A stretch of DNA of 64,000 bases. Origin: Platanthera guangdongensis. Taxonomy: Eukaryota; Streptophyta; Magnoliopsida; Asparagales; Orchidaceae. Under the pieces are notes generated by a model. That model was given only the letters and a program-made list of their open reading frames with translations. It ran no database searches and was not told where the DNA came from. Shown here piece by piece: positions 11,001-20,885 of the stretch. Within the stretch, counting starts at the first letter, position 1; each line of letters opens with the position of its first letter. The stretch covers positions 86,736,564-86,800,563 of the forward strand of contig CM077166.1 in NCBI GenBank assembly GCA_039583875.1, written 5' to 3'. A program made the translations under genes and the position numbers.

Positions 11001-11511
11001 CCCTTGGTGTCGACACAGCTCGACGATCTCGACACGGCTCGTCGAGCTCAACTCGACGCACACGGGTAGGCACACGGCCGTGTCCCTACCCGTGTCCCTT
11101 GGTGTCGACACAGCTCGACGATCTCGACACGGCTCGTCGAGCTCAACTCGACGCACACGGGTAGGCACACGGCCGTGTCCCTACCCGTGTCCCTTGGTGT
11201 CGACACAGCTCGACGATCTCGACACGGCTCGTCGAGCTCAACTCGACGCACACGGGTAGGCACACGGTCGTGTCCCTACCCGTGTCACTTGGTGTCGACA
11301 CAGCTCGACAATCTCGACACGGCTCGTCGAGCTCAATTCGACGCACACGGGTAGGCACACGGCCGTGTCCCTACCCGTGTCACCTCCTTTTTACACTGAT
11401 TCTCCATTTCTCCACAAGTGCAGTCCAATTCCCTGCACTCTCAGGACTCAAGTCAACCCTCCTGACTCAAAACACACACACTAGGGGCCTAGAGCGATTC
11501 AGGACGTTACA
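8057..11511 (-). repeat. 3' LTR of Tekay element
   Basis: 3455 bp, starts TGTAAGACC and ends GGACGTTACA on the + strand. It contains the 95-bp tandem array (10965-11390) and the TATA region (about 10779-10790). Short open frames here are mirror images of repeats, not genes. Confidence 0.93.
10965..11390 (-). repeat. 95-bp tandem repeat with ACACGGCCGTGT palindromes (3' LTR)
   Basis: About 4.4 copies of a 95-bp unit. Each has the 12-bp palindrome ACACGGCCGTGT between CACGGGTAGG and CCTACCCGTG arms, then GTGTCGACAC, then CTCGACGATCTCGACACGG, then CGTCGAGCTCAACTCGACG. In element orientation the array lies upstream of the TATA box. The last two words resemble motifs of the Sirevirus LTRs in this window. 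Confidence 0.9.
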
Positions 11512-11600
11512 AATCCTATAAACAAAATAAAAGATTTCGTCCCCGAAATCAGGCTTAGGCTATGGGGAGATGAGCATAACAGGAAACTTAACATATGCTT
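11512..11600 (-). other. 3' untranslated end of Tekay internal region
   Basis: Between the pol stop and the 3' LTR. The minus strand reads GATTTCGGGGACGAAATC, a motif common near the 3' end of such elements, then a T-rich stretch. No clear purine tract touches the LTR, so the plus-strand primer is either degenerate or is the GGGGAC run about 40 bp away. Confidence 0.5.
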
Positions 11601-14600
11601 TTAAATAAGATTACCTTGAGCAAACAACTCCGGGTAGCGTTGCTGCATTAAATCCATTGGCTCCCACGTGTACTCTTCTTTCCCATGATTCGACCATAGT
11701 ACCTTCACCAAGGGTACACTTTTGCGGCGCAAAGTCCTTGTCTCGCTGTCAACAATCCGCACCGGCTCTAGTCGCACAGACCTATCTGATGCCACTGCAC
11801 CATCAGTAGTGGGAATATACTGGTCGGGCCGCAACAGTGCTTTTCGAAGCGACGACACATGGAACACGTCGTGGAGATTTTCTAGTTCTGGTGGTAACTC
11901 CAACCGATAGGCCAACGGGCCAATCCTTTCCAATATAGTATAAGGCCCAACATACCTTGGGCTGAGCTTTTTCACTCCACGCACCCGCGACACTCCATGC
12001 ATCGGCCGAATCTTGAGGAACACTTTTTCTCCCACCTGGAACTCCACCATCCGATGCTTTTTATTATAATATTTCGCCTGTCGACTTTGAGCCTCCAACA
12101 TGCGATCCCGTATCAATCTGACCGCCGCATCAGTATCATCTATATATTCGTTCCCCAATGCCTTCGGATCTTCATCTTGCACCCAAGACAAGGGAGTCCT
12201 GCACCTTCTTCCGTAAAGGGCTTCATGGGGCGCCATGCCGATGCTTGCCTGATGGCTATTATTATAGGAGAATTCCACTAGTGGCAAGAGCCTTTCCCAT
12301 GGCTCTCCTCTGTCCAACACACATAACCTCAATAAATCCTCCAGTGTTCTGATGGTCCGCTCTGACTGCCCGTCCGTCTGTGGGTGAAATGCGGTACTAA
12401 AGGTTAGGCGTGAGCCCAAATACGCATGTACCGCCTTCCACTCATTGGATGTAAACCGACCATCCCGATCTGAAACAATTGTCTTGGGCACGCCATGATA
12501 CCGTACAAATTGCTCCACGAAAAGGCGTACCAAAACATCCACGTGTGCTTCCTTCTTCATTGGAATGAACCGGGCCACCTTTGTCAGTCGATCCACAATA
12601 ACCCATACTGAATCATTCCCGGAGCGGGAACGAGGTAACCCATGAACAAAGTCCATGGAGATATCCTCGAACTTCCATTCGGGGATGGGCAATGACTGCA
12701 ACAAACCACCGGGACTCCTGTATTCAGCCTTCACTCTTTGGTAAGCTTCGCAATGTGTAACATAGTAGCGAACATCTTTCTTCATTCCCGGCCAACACAT
12801 GGTCTTCCGCAATCCGGCGTACATCTTAGCAATACCAGGGTGCACTGAATATTGAGAGGAATGTGCCTCTCTCAAGATATCCTCCCGAATTTTGCCGCCC
12901 TTGGGAATATAGAGTCGGCCACGAAAATAAATGAGGCCGTCTTTGAGTGTGTACTCATCGGTGGTCCCATCTTCAATTGCCTTGATTGTCGGGGCCAAGG
13001 CCGCATCCATTCCTTGCTCCACCCGAATCCGATCTCGGATATCACAAACTATGCTCATGTTGGCCAAATACTCCGCATACTCTGCCGAAGGATCCTTGAA
13101 TACTAGAGTAATTTCCATCTCCTCGATCATCCGAGCCAACTCCATGCTCATCAGCCGAGACTCTGGGCTAGAGCCTGGCACTTTTCTACTCAAGGCATCG
13201 GCTACCGAGTTCGCTTTCCCGGGGTGGTAGTTCATGGTGAACTCGTAGTCGCATAGAAATTCCAACCACCGCCGTTGTCTCAGGTTCAACTCCTTCTGAG
13301 TGTGAACATACTTCAAGTTTTTGTGATCGGAAAAGATCTCGCAGTGCACGCCATATAAATAATGCCTCCAGACTTTCAAAGCGAACACCACTGCTCCCAA
13401 CTCCAAATCATGAACCGGGTAATTGATTTCATGTTTCTTTAACTGCCTTGAAGCATAAGCGATCGCATGCCCGTGCTGCATCAGCACCGCTCCCATCCCT
13501 TGATATGATGCGTCTGTGTAAACTTGGAATCCTTCCTTCCCAGACGGAAGTGCAAGGATGGGGGCGGAGGTAAGCCTATCTTTCAATTCTTGAAATGCCT
13601 CTTCACATTGAGGTGTCCACTCAAATGGCACACCCTTCTTCGTCAAGGAGGTAAGAGGAAGGGCAATCTTGGAAAAACCTTTCACGAACTTGCGGTAGTA
13701 GCCAGCAAGTCCAAGAAAGCTTCGTACATCAGCCGCCGACTTCAAGGGCGACCACTCCTTCACGGCCCGCACCTTTGCTGGATCCACTGCTAACCCTGCT
13801 CCACTGATCACATGCCCCAAGAAGGCAACCTCCTTAAGCCAGAATTCACACTTGCTAAACTTGGCATACAAGGCATGCTCCTTCAATTTCTTCAAAACCA
13901 AGGTCAGGTGCTCGACATGCTCCTCCTCCGTCTTTGAGTAGACCAAGATGTCGTCGATGAAAACAATGACGAAGATGTCCAAATACGGTTCAAACACCTT
14001 GTTCATCAAACTCATGAAGGCCGAAGGGGCATTTGTGAGCCCAAACGGCATTACTATGAACTCATACAAACCATATCTCGAACTGAATGCTGTTTTCTGA
14101 ATGTCCCCCTCATGTATCCTCAACTGATAGTACCCGGAGCGCAAATCCAATTTAGAAAACCAATGTGCTCCCACTAGTTGATCGAACAACTCATCGATCC
14201 GCGGTAGTGGATAAGTGTTCCGCACCGTCAACCGATTGAGTTCCCGATAATCTATGCACAATCGCAGTGTTCCATCCTTCTTCTTCACGAACAGCACAGG
14301 GGCTCCCCATGGTGATGAACTGGGGCGAACGAACCCTGAATCCACCAGTTCTTGCAATTGAACTCTAAACTCCGCGAGTTCTTTCGGAGCCATTCTGTAC
14401 GGAGCCTTGGATACAGGCTTGGCACCTGGTACTAGATTGATCTGGAAGTCAACCTCTCTATGCGGAGGTAATCCTGGTAGCTTCTCAGGAAATACCTCAG
14501 GAAAATCCCGCACTACCCGTACATCCTTTAATTCCAACGCTGCTTCCTTCAACTCGAACCAGATCATGAAGACCTCATCCCCCTTCATATGAGCCTTTAC

Positions 14601-14992
14601 AGCCTGAATAGAAGATAATATCATACGTGGCGCGAAGCCAATACCTTGGAAGATGACGTCAGAGTCTCCATGCCTCAAATAGATCCGTTTCTCCGCGCAG
14701 TCGATCCTCGCGAAGTGCCAGTCCAGCCATGCCATGCCCAAAATGATGTCAAACTCCGGCATTCTCAGAACCGTGGCCGGCGTGTCAAAGGCCTTCCCAT
14801 CAATAAATAACTCCAACTCGCACTTGGCGGTTGCGATCATCTCTGAGCCGTCCGGAAGGCGTACACGTCGAGCTATGCCAGTGAAGTACTGTACATCCCC
14901 CATGTCTTTTATGAAATCCTCGGACACAAAGGAGTGTGAGGCACCGGTATCGAACAGCGCATAGGCTGTCTTCCCGCCAATAATCACGGTGC
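11601..14992 (-). CDS. pol: Tekay pol: protease, RT, RNase H, integrase, chromodomain
   Basis: Open for 1128 codons after the proposed splice acceptor; no ATG is needed because it would be translated as Gag-Pol. Protease is D-T-G at residues 13-15. RT is about 200-400 (LDLRSGYYQ at 280, catalytic FIDD at 343-346). RNase H is about 485-600 (D492, E529, D554, D597). Integrase has zinc-finger H709 and H716, C746, but Tyr at 749 where the second Cys is expected, and core D779, D840, E876 with the D-35-E spacing. The GPY/F-like segment is at about 1009-1030 and the chromodomain at about 1074-1122 (EPVRIVDS...[13 protein letters not shown]). Chromodomains direct insertion to marked chromatin in known chromoviruses. 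Only the HHCC change argues against full activity. Confidence 0.93.
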
Positions 14993-15087
14993 CTAAGTAC
15001 CAACAACCAAAACTTATTGCTAGTGGCTAGTAAGTTCTAATCAATTCAAGTTAGACCATGCAAATATGTAAATAAATTAAATCATAC
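14993..15087 (-). other. Probable 95-nt spliceosomal intron between gag and pol
   Basis: Minus strand: GATTGCAG|GTATGATTTA ... GTTGGTACTTAG|GCACCGTG. It has GT-AG ends, is AT-rich, and has a T/G-rich 3' end and a CTAAC branch-point-like word at about 15052-15056. Read-through hits a stop (TAA) 8 nt into the segment and yields Gag alone. Removal joins gag to pol in phase 1 with the codon GGC rebuilt across the junction, giving ...DVIAGTVIIGG..., the usual gag-protease transition of this lineage. Confidence 0.75.
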
Positions 15088-16213
15088 CTGCAATCACATC
15101 TTGTGGGTTCCGTTCCTGCGCCATGTCAAGCGCGTACACCTGATCCCGGGCTGGTCCGGGGCTTCCTCTTGGCGGTCCTCGTCCTCGACCGCGCATATAT
15201 CCTCGCCCTCGTGGAGCTGCTGGAGGGAGAGCAGGAGGGAGAGCAGGAGGGAGAGCAGGAGGGGCGTTCCCATATAGTTGCGGGCAAAAACGCCGGATGT
15301 GGCCCGGCTGGTTGCATTCGAAGCACACCAGACCACGACGCCCTTCAGGTTGTTGAAATCGCTGATGCTGTGGGGGTGGAGGCAACGCAGGCGGCTGCGG
15401 AACTGGATGCTCCACCCTATAGTTTCGGTGGACACGCCCGCCACCTCTTTGATAACCTCTTCCTCCTCTGAAGTTTCGTCTCCTTCTATTACTTGGGCCG
15501 GCTTCCATCACGTCCTCCGCAGGCCTCTTGCTACATCCCATGTGGTCTGCCTCCAATCTTTTCGCCATATCAATGATCTCCGCCAAGCTACCATCCGCTA
15601 TAAACAAAAGGGACTGCCTTAGGGGATCTCGCAGCCCTTTATAGAAGCGCTTGGCATAACCTCTGTCATCCAACTCATAAGAATCTGCAAACCTTGCGAG
15701 ATGCTGGAATTCCCGCTGGTATTCTGTAACCGACTTTGATCCCTGCTTTAGTAGAAGGAACCTCTGCTCAAGCTCATCTCGGGCCGAAGTAGGGATAAAG
15801 TGCTCCAAGAAAACACCAGAGAATTCATTCCAACTTATCTTCGTGTAGATCCGGCCTTGGAAGGTAGAGCCCATGAGGGACTTCCACCACCTCTTCGCAT
15901 GTAAGTCCAAGACGGACACTGCCAATGTCACTGCCATGTTGGCTGGGCAACGGATACCGGCCAACAACTCCTGTATCGTGTCTAGCCATTCCTCTGTACG
16001 TACGGCTGACTCCGTCCCCAGGTAGACGGGAGGGGAGAGAGCCCGGAAGGTGCTCAGCCAGTTGGAGCTCGGGGCCTGTTGTTGCACCGGAGCCTGCTGA
16101 GCCTTAAAAGCATCCAGAATGGCGGTGAGCGTCTGCCCCAACTCAGACTGTTGGAACTGAGTGGGTATGGGAGGGGTAAGAGTACCCCCCATCGGCTCAA
16201 CATGCAGTGGAAC
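15077..16213 (-). CDS. gag: Tekay gag (main exon)
   Basis: Capsid and nucleocapsid protein. From the internal ATG at 16192 it is 371 codons; the same frame is open up to the proposed acceptor at 16213. It contains the retrotransposon gag domain (LDLHAKRWWKSL ... WNEFSGVFLEHFIP ... LEQRFLLLKQGSKSVTEY), an Arg/Gly-rich stretch (RRRRNFRGGRGYQRGGG) and one CCHC knuckle (CFECNQPGHIRRFC). A run of PPALPPALPPALPP repeats (about 15210-15270, DNA period 12) and an RGRG tail follow. The reading stops at TAA 15077-15079 only if the 95-nt intron is kept. Confidence 0.9.
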   Translation of the reverse strand, partial: VPLHVEPMGGTLTPPIPTQFQQSELGQTLTAILDAFKAQQAPVQQQAPSSNWLSTFRALSPPVYLGTESAVRTEEWLDTIQELLAGIRCPANMAVTLAVSVLDLHAKRWWKSLMGSTFQGRIYTKISWNEFSGVFLEHFIPTSARDELEQRFLLLKQGSKSVTEYQREFQHLARFADSYELDDRGYAKRFYKGLRDPLRQSLLFIADGSLAEIIDMAKRLEADHMGCSKRPAEDVMEAGPSNRRRRNFRGGRGYQRGGGRVHRNYRVEHPVPQPPALPPPPQHQRFQQPEGRRGLVCFECNQPGHIRRFCPQLYGNAPPALPPALPPALPPAAPRGRGYMRGRGRGPPRGSPGPARDQVYALDMAQERNPQDVIAGMI

Positions 16214-18940
16214 CTACACATACACGACAAATTTGTGGTCAGGTTGGCTAAACTTAAGGTCAAAGTTGGACAACTTAATGTGAATTACATATGGGCACAC
16301 CACTGCTTCCGCTAAGTCAGTTTGTCCCCAAACTGACTAACCAAACGGGGGTGGCACCATTGTTGAATGACTTCTTAGTTGAGGATCGTGGCAAACTGAT
16401 ACCATTTGTAAGACCCCCCCTCCCCGGATCCCAAAACACGGCACGAAGGGGGAGTCTTATGCCCGGAACAGCCGCCTTGCGGTAGCATTAGCACACGGGC
16501 TAACCTGTACCACAAGACGCCTATTCCGCCGGCTGAAACCATATCAATATATCATGCCAACCCAACCAAATAAATAAGCAAGAGAAGTCAAAATCCACAC
16601 TAAGTATGATGTCCAAATACAATAATAAAGAGAAGCTAAAACATGCTTCTACAATATATTAGAGTACAGCTAATCAATGCCCAAACGGGCTACATCAGAG
16701 TAAGCAAAACACTAACATCGGTAACAGACGGTATCGACGGCACCGTCACGTCAGGCCCTGTCGTCCTGGCCTGGCTGTCCTGCTGCGTAGTCTGCGGCTG
16801 CTCTACCTGCGGCGTGACCTCCTAAAAAGGAAGACGTAGCAACCGTTAGTCGAAACGACTAAGTGGTTTCACATCCGCTCCCCCGGCGACTCCTCGGCAC
16901 CGGGCGGAGAAAGAGAAACAAGGACACAATATATATCAGTAAGTATAAAAGTACAATCAGGTGACAAGGTACATGAGTATCAATGTATAACTAGCAGTTC
17001 TACAAAAGCTATCAATATGTAAACTAACAATTCTACAAGAGCCATCAAGGTATAATAACAAGTGTAAGAAAGCTTCAGCAGGAAAGTAACTTAACTTATA
17101 AGAATGCCCATACAAACTTATAAGTTAAGGATCGGGTTGCATAAAGTAACTCATCGTATAAGAGTGCCCATACAAACTTATACGATGAGGATCTTGTTGT
17201 GCAATGATATGAAATGCTATGAATGTTATGCAATGACTCACCCATGCACACCCATGCAATTGCTATGTCGACATAGACTGTAGTTCCCACTTTTCGAGCA
17301 GGTAGCTAACCTCTCAGGCATCAGCCGCCGTGGCCAGGCGGTGACAGTAGAACGGGCACTTCTACTACTAGGCGGGTATCACACTACTTCACCTAGGCCT
17401 CCGTACGCCTCAACGCTAAGAACACAGCAGCGGAGCCCATGCGTACTATGGCCCAGCGGGGTCTTGGGTAGGTGTGCACCAAGAACACAGCCCGAACTGG
17501 CCTTGCGTGACCCGGAAGGGGCCTCGGAAGAAAGCACGAGGACACAGCCCAACCGTTCACATGGCCGGAGGGGCCTCGGGACGTGAACACCGAGGACACA
17601 GCCCAAACCGACCAAGTCTAACTGTCAACTCCCGTCGGTGTGACGACTGGCGAGCCCGTAGACCTGCCACACTATCCTTAACCCGGGATTACGACACCGC
17701 GTGTCGACTCACACCACATGCAAACACCATATCAACACAACATGGAAGGGGCCTCGGAAGTAAACACGAGGGCACAGCCCAACCATCCATCCGCACCCTA
17801 TCTCAACACAACCAAAACAAGTGGCGGTCAACACCGCACTTACGAACTTACACAATACTACCCGTAGGGAGACAACGCTCTAAGTATTGGTCCACTAGAC
17901 TCATTTCATTAGTCGAACATATCCATGGCCATGGTCTATTCATCTATATGACTTCCCAAATGATGACAATGTAAAATAACGTAATGCGCATATAAGATCT
18001 ATCACATCATCCTTTTTAGTAATATCATAACTTAAACATGAAGTGTACCATATTCAATCTTTCAATTCCTACCAGTTCAATTCTTTTAAACAAGTTTGTT
18101 TCACAATTTGGTAATATGAAATATGATTAATAAGATACTTCAATCACACAACAAATGATTAATCATAAGGGTTCATCCAAGGCAAGTATCTTGCATTAAT
18201 AATTTCACTGAAACAAAATCCATTTTTCCTTAAGCCCAGAATTTAGGCGCAGGTTGAATCTGGACAGCAACTTCGACCGGAGATTCCCGAGGCTACAGGA
18301 ATCCGGTGAAGTCGTGTAACCCCTCGATGGAAAGGTATTTCCATGGACTACATCTTTCATATTCAGAGCTCAACCCAGATTTGATATTATCCTACTTGAA
18401 ATCGGACTTGAAGTCCGCTGCGTACAGAACACAGTTTCTGCATGCAGGATTTGTAAAACCCCATTTTCGTTTAGACTTTCCCGTGGCTACAGACGTCGCC
18501 TGAAGTCGTGCAACCACTCGTTGGAAAGGTATTTCCAAGGGCTTCAACTTTCGTGTTTAGCCGAAAGCCTAGATCTGGCCTTATCCATAGGGAAAATGGC
18601 CTAGAAGATCGCTGCGCGCAGAATACAGATTCTGCGCGCATCTTAAAGGAAAATGAACGGCATAGGTTCGTCTTCCTCCTCAAGCGATCGTTTCTAAATT
18701 TTCCAGAAATATTCTCCTCCCTTATTCAACCTCAAAGGCCATAAACTCCTCACGAGACCATCCACCCATCGTCATATTGAAGATAAGGGGAAGGGTTGAA
18801 GAGATCTAAAGTCTAGAACACAAGTTCTAACATGGCCTAACCTAGAGATCTTCTCCTCTCCATCAAGACTCTCTTGAGTCGATGTCTCTCCTAAGGCATA
18901 ACTATAGATCTAGCACCAAGGGAGAGGGTAGGAAACTCAC
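16214..18940 (-). other. Candidate 2.7-kb intron from LTR exon to gag
   Basis: Minus strand donor GCCAAT|GTGAGTTTCC (18940) and acceptor TGTATGTGTAG|GTTCC (16214), with a T-rich stretch before the AG. Splicing would remove most of R-U5 and the PBS and join a 20-codon LTR exon to the gag frame in phase 0. Inference only; no transcript data. Confidence 0.5.
16396..16404 (-). promoter_or_regulatory. Primer binding site of Tekay element
   Basis: Minus strand TGGTATCAG, 2 nt after the 5' LTR end, matches the first nine bases of the initiator-Met tRNA complement (TGGTATCAGAGC); the match then breaks down. Confidence 0.7.
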
Positions 18941-19000
18941 ATTGGCTCCAGCGGTACCACCATTTCTAGCCATGGATCTCGTAGTTCTCCTTGGCGGCAT
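18941..19000 (-). CDS. Candidate first gag exon inside the Tekay 5' LTR
   Basis: A 20-codon frame, MPPRRTTRSMARNGGTAGAN, begins about 100 nt downstream of the expected transcription start and ends exactly at a GTGAGT donor. Basic MPPRR-like starts are, to my knowledge, common for Gag of Tekay/Del-type elements, and the downstream acceptor at 16213 continues in frame (V-P-L-H-V-E-P-M-G-G...). An upstream in-frame ATG at 19102 is probably too close to the start site to be used. An identical frame is in the 3' LTR (10591-10650). Confidence 0.55.
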
Positions 19001-19128
19001 CTTCTCTTTCACGGCGATGGCGGATCTCCTTTGGTAAAACTTGCTTCTGCAGTTTTTCCTCTCACAGGAGTTCTCACAGGAATTAGGGGATGAAAAGAGC
19101 ATGAAAACGGCTAGGGTTTTCTGTCCCC

Positions 19129-19140
19129 TATATATATAAA
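19129..19140 (-). promoter_or_regulatory. TATA box of Tekay 5' LTR
   Basis: Minus strand TTTATATATATAGG precedes GGGACAG and the conserved-looking ACCCTAG. It lies just downstream of the palindromic tandem array. The same sequence occurs in the 3' LTR at about 10779-10790. Confidence 0.7.
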
Positions 19141-19314
19141 ATGTGACACGGGTAGGGACACGGCCGTGTCCTTACCCGTGTCCTGCCTGGCGAAGCGGCA
19201 ACGACAGTTTCCATGTCGGTTCATTACTTGACACGGCCGTGTGCATGGCCGTGTCCTTGGCCGTGTACTTCTCAGGTTGCCTCTCGACACTTCTCGTCGA
19301 GCTTAACTCGACGC

Positions 19315-19740
19315 ACACGGGTGGGCACACGGCCGTGTCCCTACCCGTGTCCCTTGGTGTCGACACAGCTCGACGATCTCGACACGGCTCGTCGAGCTCA
19401 ACTCGACGCACACGGGTAGGCACACGGTCGTGTCCCTACCCGTGTCCCTTGGTGTCGACACAGCTCGACGATCTCGACACGGCTCGTCGAGCTCAACTCG
19501 ACGCACACGGGTAGGCACACGGCCGTGTCCCTACCCGTGTCCCTTGGTGTCGACACAGCTCGACGATCTCGACACGGCTCGTCGAGCTCAACTCGACGCA
19601 CACGGGTAGGCACACGGCCGTGTCCCTACCCGTGTCACTTGGTGTCGACACAGCTCGACGATCTCGACACGGCTCGTCGAGCTCAATTCGACGCACACGG
19701 GTAGGCACACGGCCGTGTCCCTACCCGTGTCACCTCCTTT
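19315..19740 (-). repeat. 95-bp tandem repeat with ACACGGCCGTGT palindromes (5' LTR)
   Basis: Same array as in the 3' LTR, with the same copy number. Differences between the two LTRs include GGCCG/GGTCG exchanges inside single units. Confidence 0.9.
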
Positions 19741-19861
19741 TTACACTGATTCTCCATTTCTCCACAAGTGCAGTCCAATTCCCTGCACTCTCAGGACTCA
19801 AGTCAACCCTCCTGACTCAAAACACACACACTAGGGGCCTAGAGCGATTCGGGACGTTACA

Positions 19862-19866
19862 TAAGC
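19862..19866 (+). repeat. Target site duplication TAAGC, right of Tekay element
   Basis: Second copy of the 8052-8056 pentamer. Confidence 0.9.
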
Positions 19867-20885
19867 GATGTCGGGTCTAGTCACCGTGAGATATATGAGT
19901 TTGCCTACCCAACGTCTGTACCTTGTGACATCAGATAGAAGAGGCGAGTCATCCGTCCACATTTTGTCTTCTCCAATAGCCATGGGAAACCGAGCCGGTT
20001 TGGCACCTGTCAAGCCTGCTTCTTTTAGAAGATCAAGGGCATACTTCCGTTGGGAGAGAACCAACGAGTCAAGTTTCCGAGAGATTTTTATCCCCAAAAC
20101 GTATTTCGGGGAGCCCATATCCTTCGTGACCAAGTGCTGATGGAGGTGCTTCTTCGTCAAGTCCACCCCATCTCAGTCATCGCCAGTAAGAAGAATATCA
20201 TCCACATATACTGCCAAAACCACCAGTCCCGAGGCCGTTTTGCGAATGAATAAGGAGTGATCGGCCGAACTCCTTCTAAAGCCGATGGTACCCACAATAC
20301 CACTGAATTTTCGAACCATGCCCGAGAGCTCTGCTTTAGGCCATAAATGGCCTTCTTCAAATGACATACGCGTGTCTCCCCCTGAGCAACATACCCAGGA
20401 GGTTGCTCCATATAGACGTCCTCCTGAAGATTGCCATAGAGAAAGGCATTCTTCACATCAAGCTGGGAAATAGCCCAATCCCGGTTAACAACCACAGAAA
20501 GGAGAACCCGGATGGTGCTGAGGCGAGCAACCGGTGAAAAGGTATCAAAGTAATCAATGCCGTAAGTCTGAGTGAAGCCCTTGGCCACCAGCTGGGCTTT
20601 GTAGCGATCCACAGTGCCGTCGGGCTGAAATTTCACAACGAAGACCCAGCGACAGCCAACCACATCAGTGCCCACGGGAGGAGGAACAAGGGTCCAGGTA
20701 CCCTGTTCAGTAAGAGTATCCATCTCCTCATCCATGGCAGACTTCCAATGAGGGAGAGCAAGAGCCTCCTGGTAGGTGCGGGGAGTAGAAGTAGCAGAGA
20801 TAGCCAAGGCAAAACACCTGCGAGATGGAGAAAGCCGATCATAGGAAACAACTGCCATAAGCGGGTGTTGAGTACATGCCCGCAC
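19867..20885 (-). pseudogene. pol of copia B, reverse transcriptase
   Basis: Recognisable copia RT: W..AM..EM..L...TW.LV, then [31 protein letters not shown] (first catalytic Asp) and [11 protein letters not shown]. After a frameshift near 20370 comes [11 protein letters not shown] (catalytic DD, about 20195), then after a small frame change near 20167 the region MGSPKYVLGIKISR ... VTRPDIAY. The end is cut by the Tekay insertion. At least two frameshifts inactivate it. Confidence 0.88.

Larger units (their letters stand above)
8057..19861 (-). mobile_element. Nearly intact Tekay/Del-type chromovirus (Ty3/gypsy)
   Basis: 11,805 bp with two 3455-bp LTRs (8057-11511, 16407-19861) of equal length and about 21 differences by eye (about 0.6%), and TSD TAAGC. 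Minus-strand order is 5' LTR, PBS, gag, protease, RT, RNase H, integrase, chromodomain, 3' LTR. Integrase after RT is the gypsy order. The C-terminal chromodomain and the long LTR starting TGTAACG place it among Tekay/Del-like chromoviruses. gag and pol are both open, separated by a probable 95-nt intron; Gag probably starts inside the LTR. A Cys to Tyr change in the integrase zinc finger is the one obvious protein defect. It is the youngest visible insertion. Confidence 0.92.
16407..19861 (-). repeat. 5' LTR of Tekay element
   Basis: 3455 bp, same ends as the copy at 8057-11511. In element orientation: TGTAACG start, 95-bp tandem array (19315-19740), TATA (19131-19140), then a small open frame starting at 19000 that may be the first gag exon, then about 2.5 kb to the LTR end. 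Confidence 0.93.

Noticed and set aside
10793..11521. Overlapping frames on both strands (VSTPRDTGRDTAV..., TRVGTRPCPYPCP...)
   Set aside because: Produced by the 95-bp tandem repeat; identical frames recur every 95 bp on both strands and in the other LTR.
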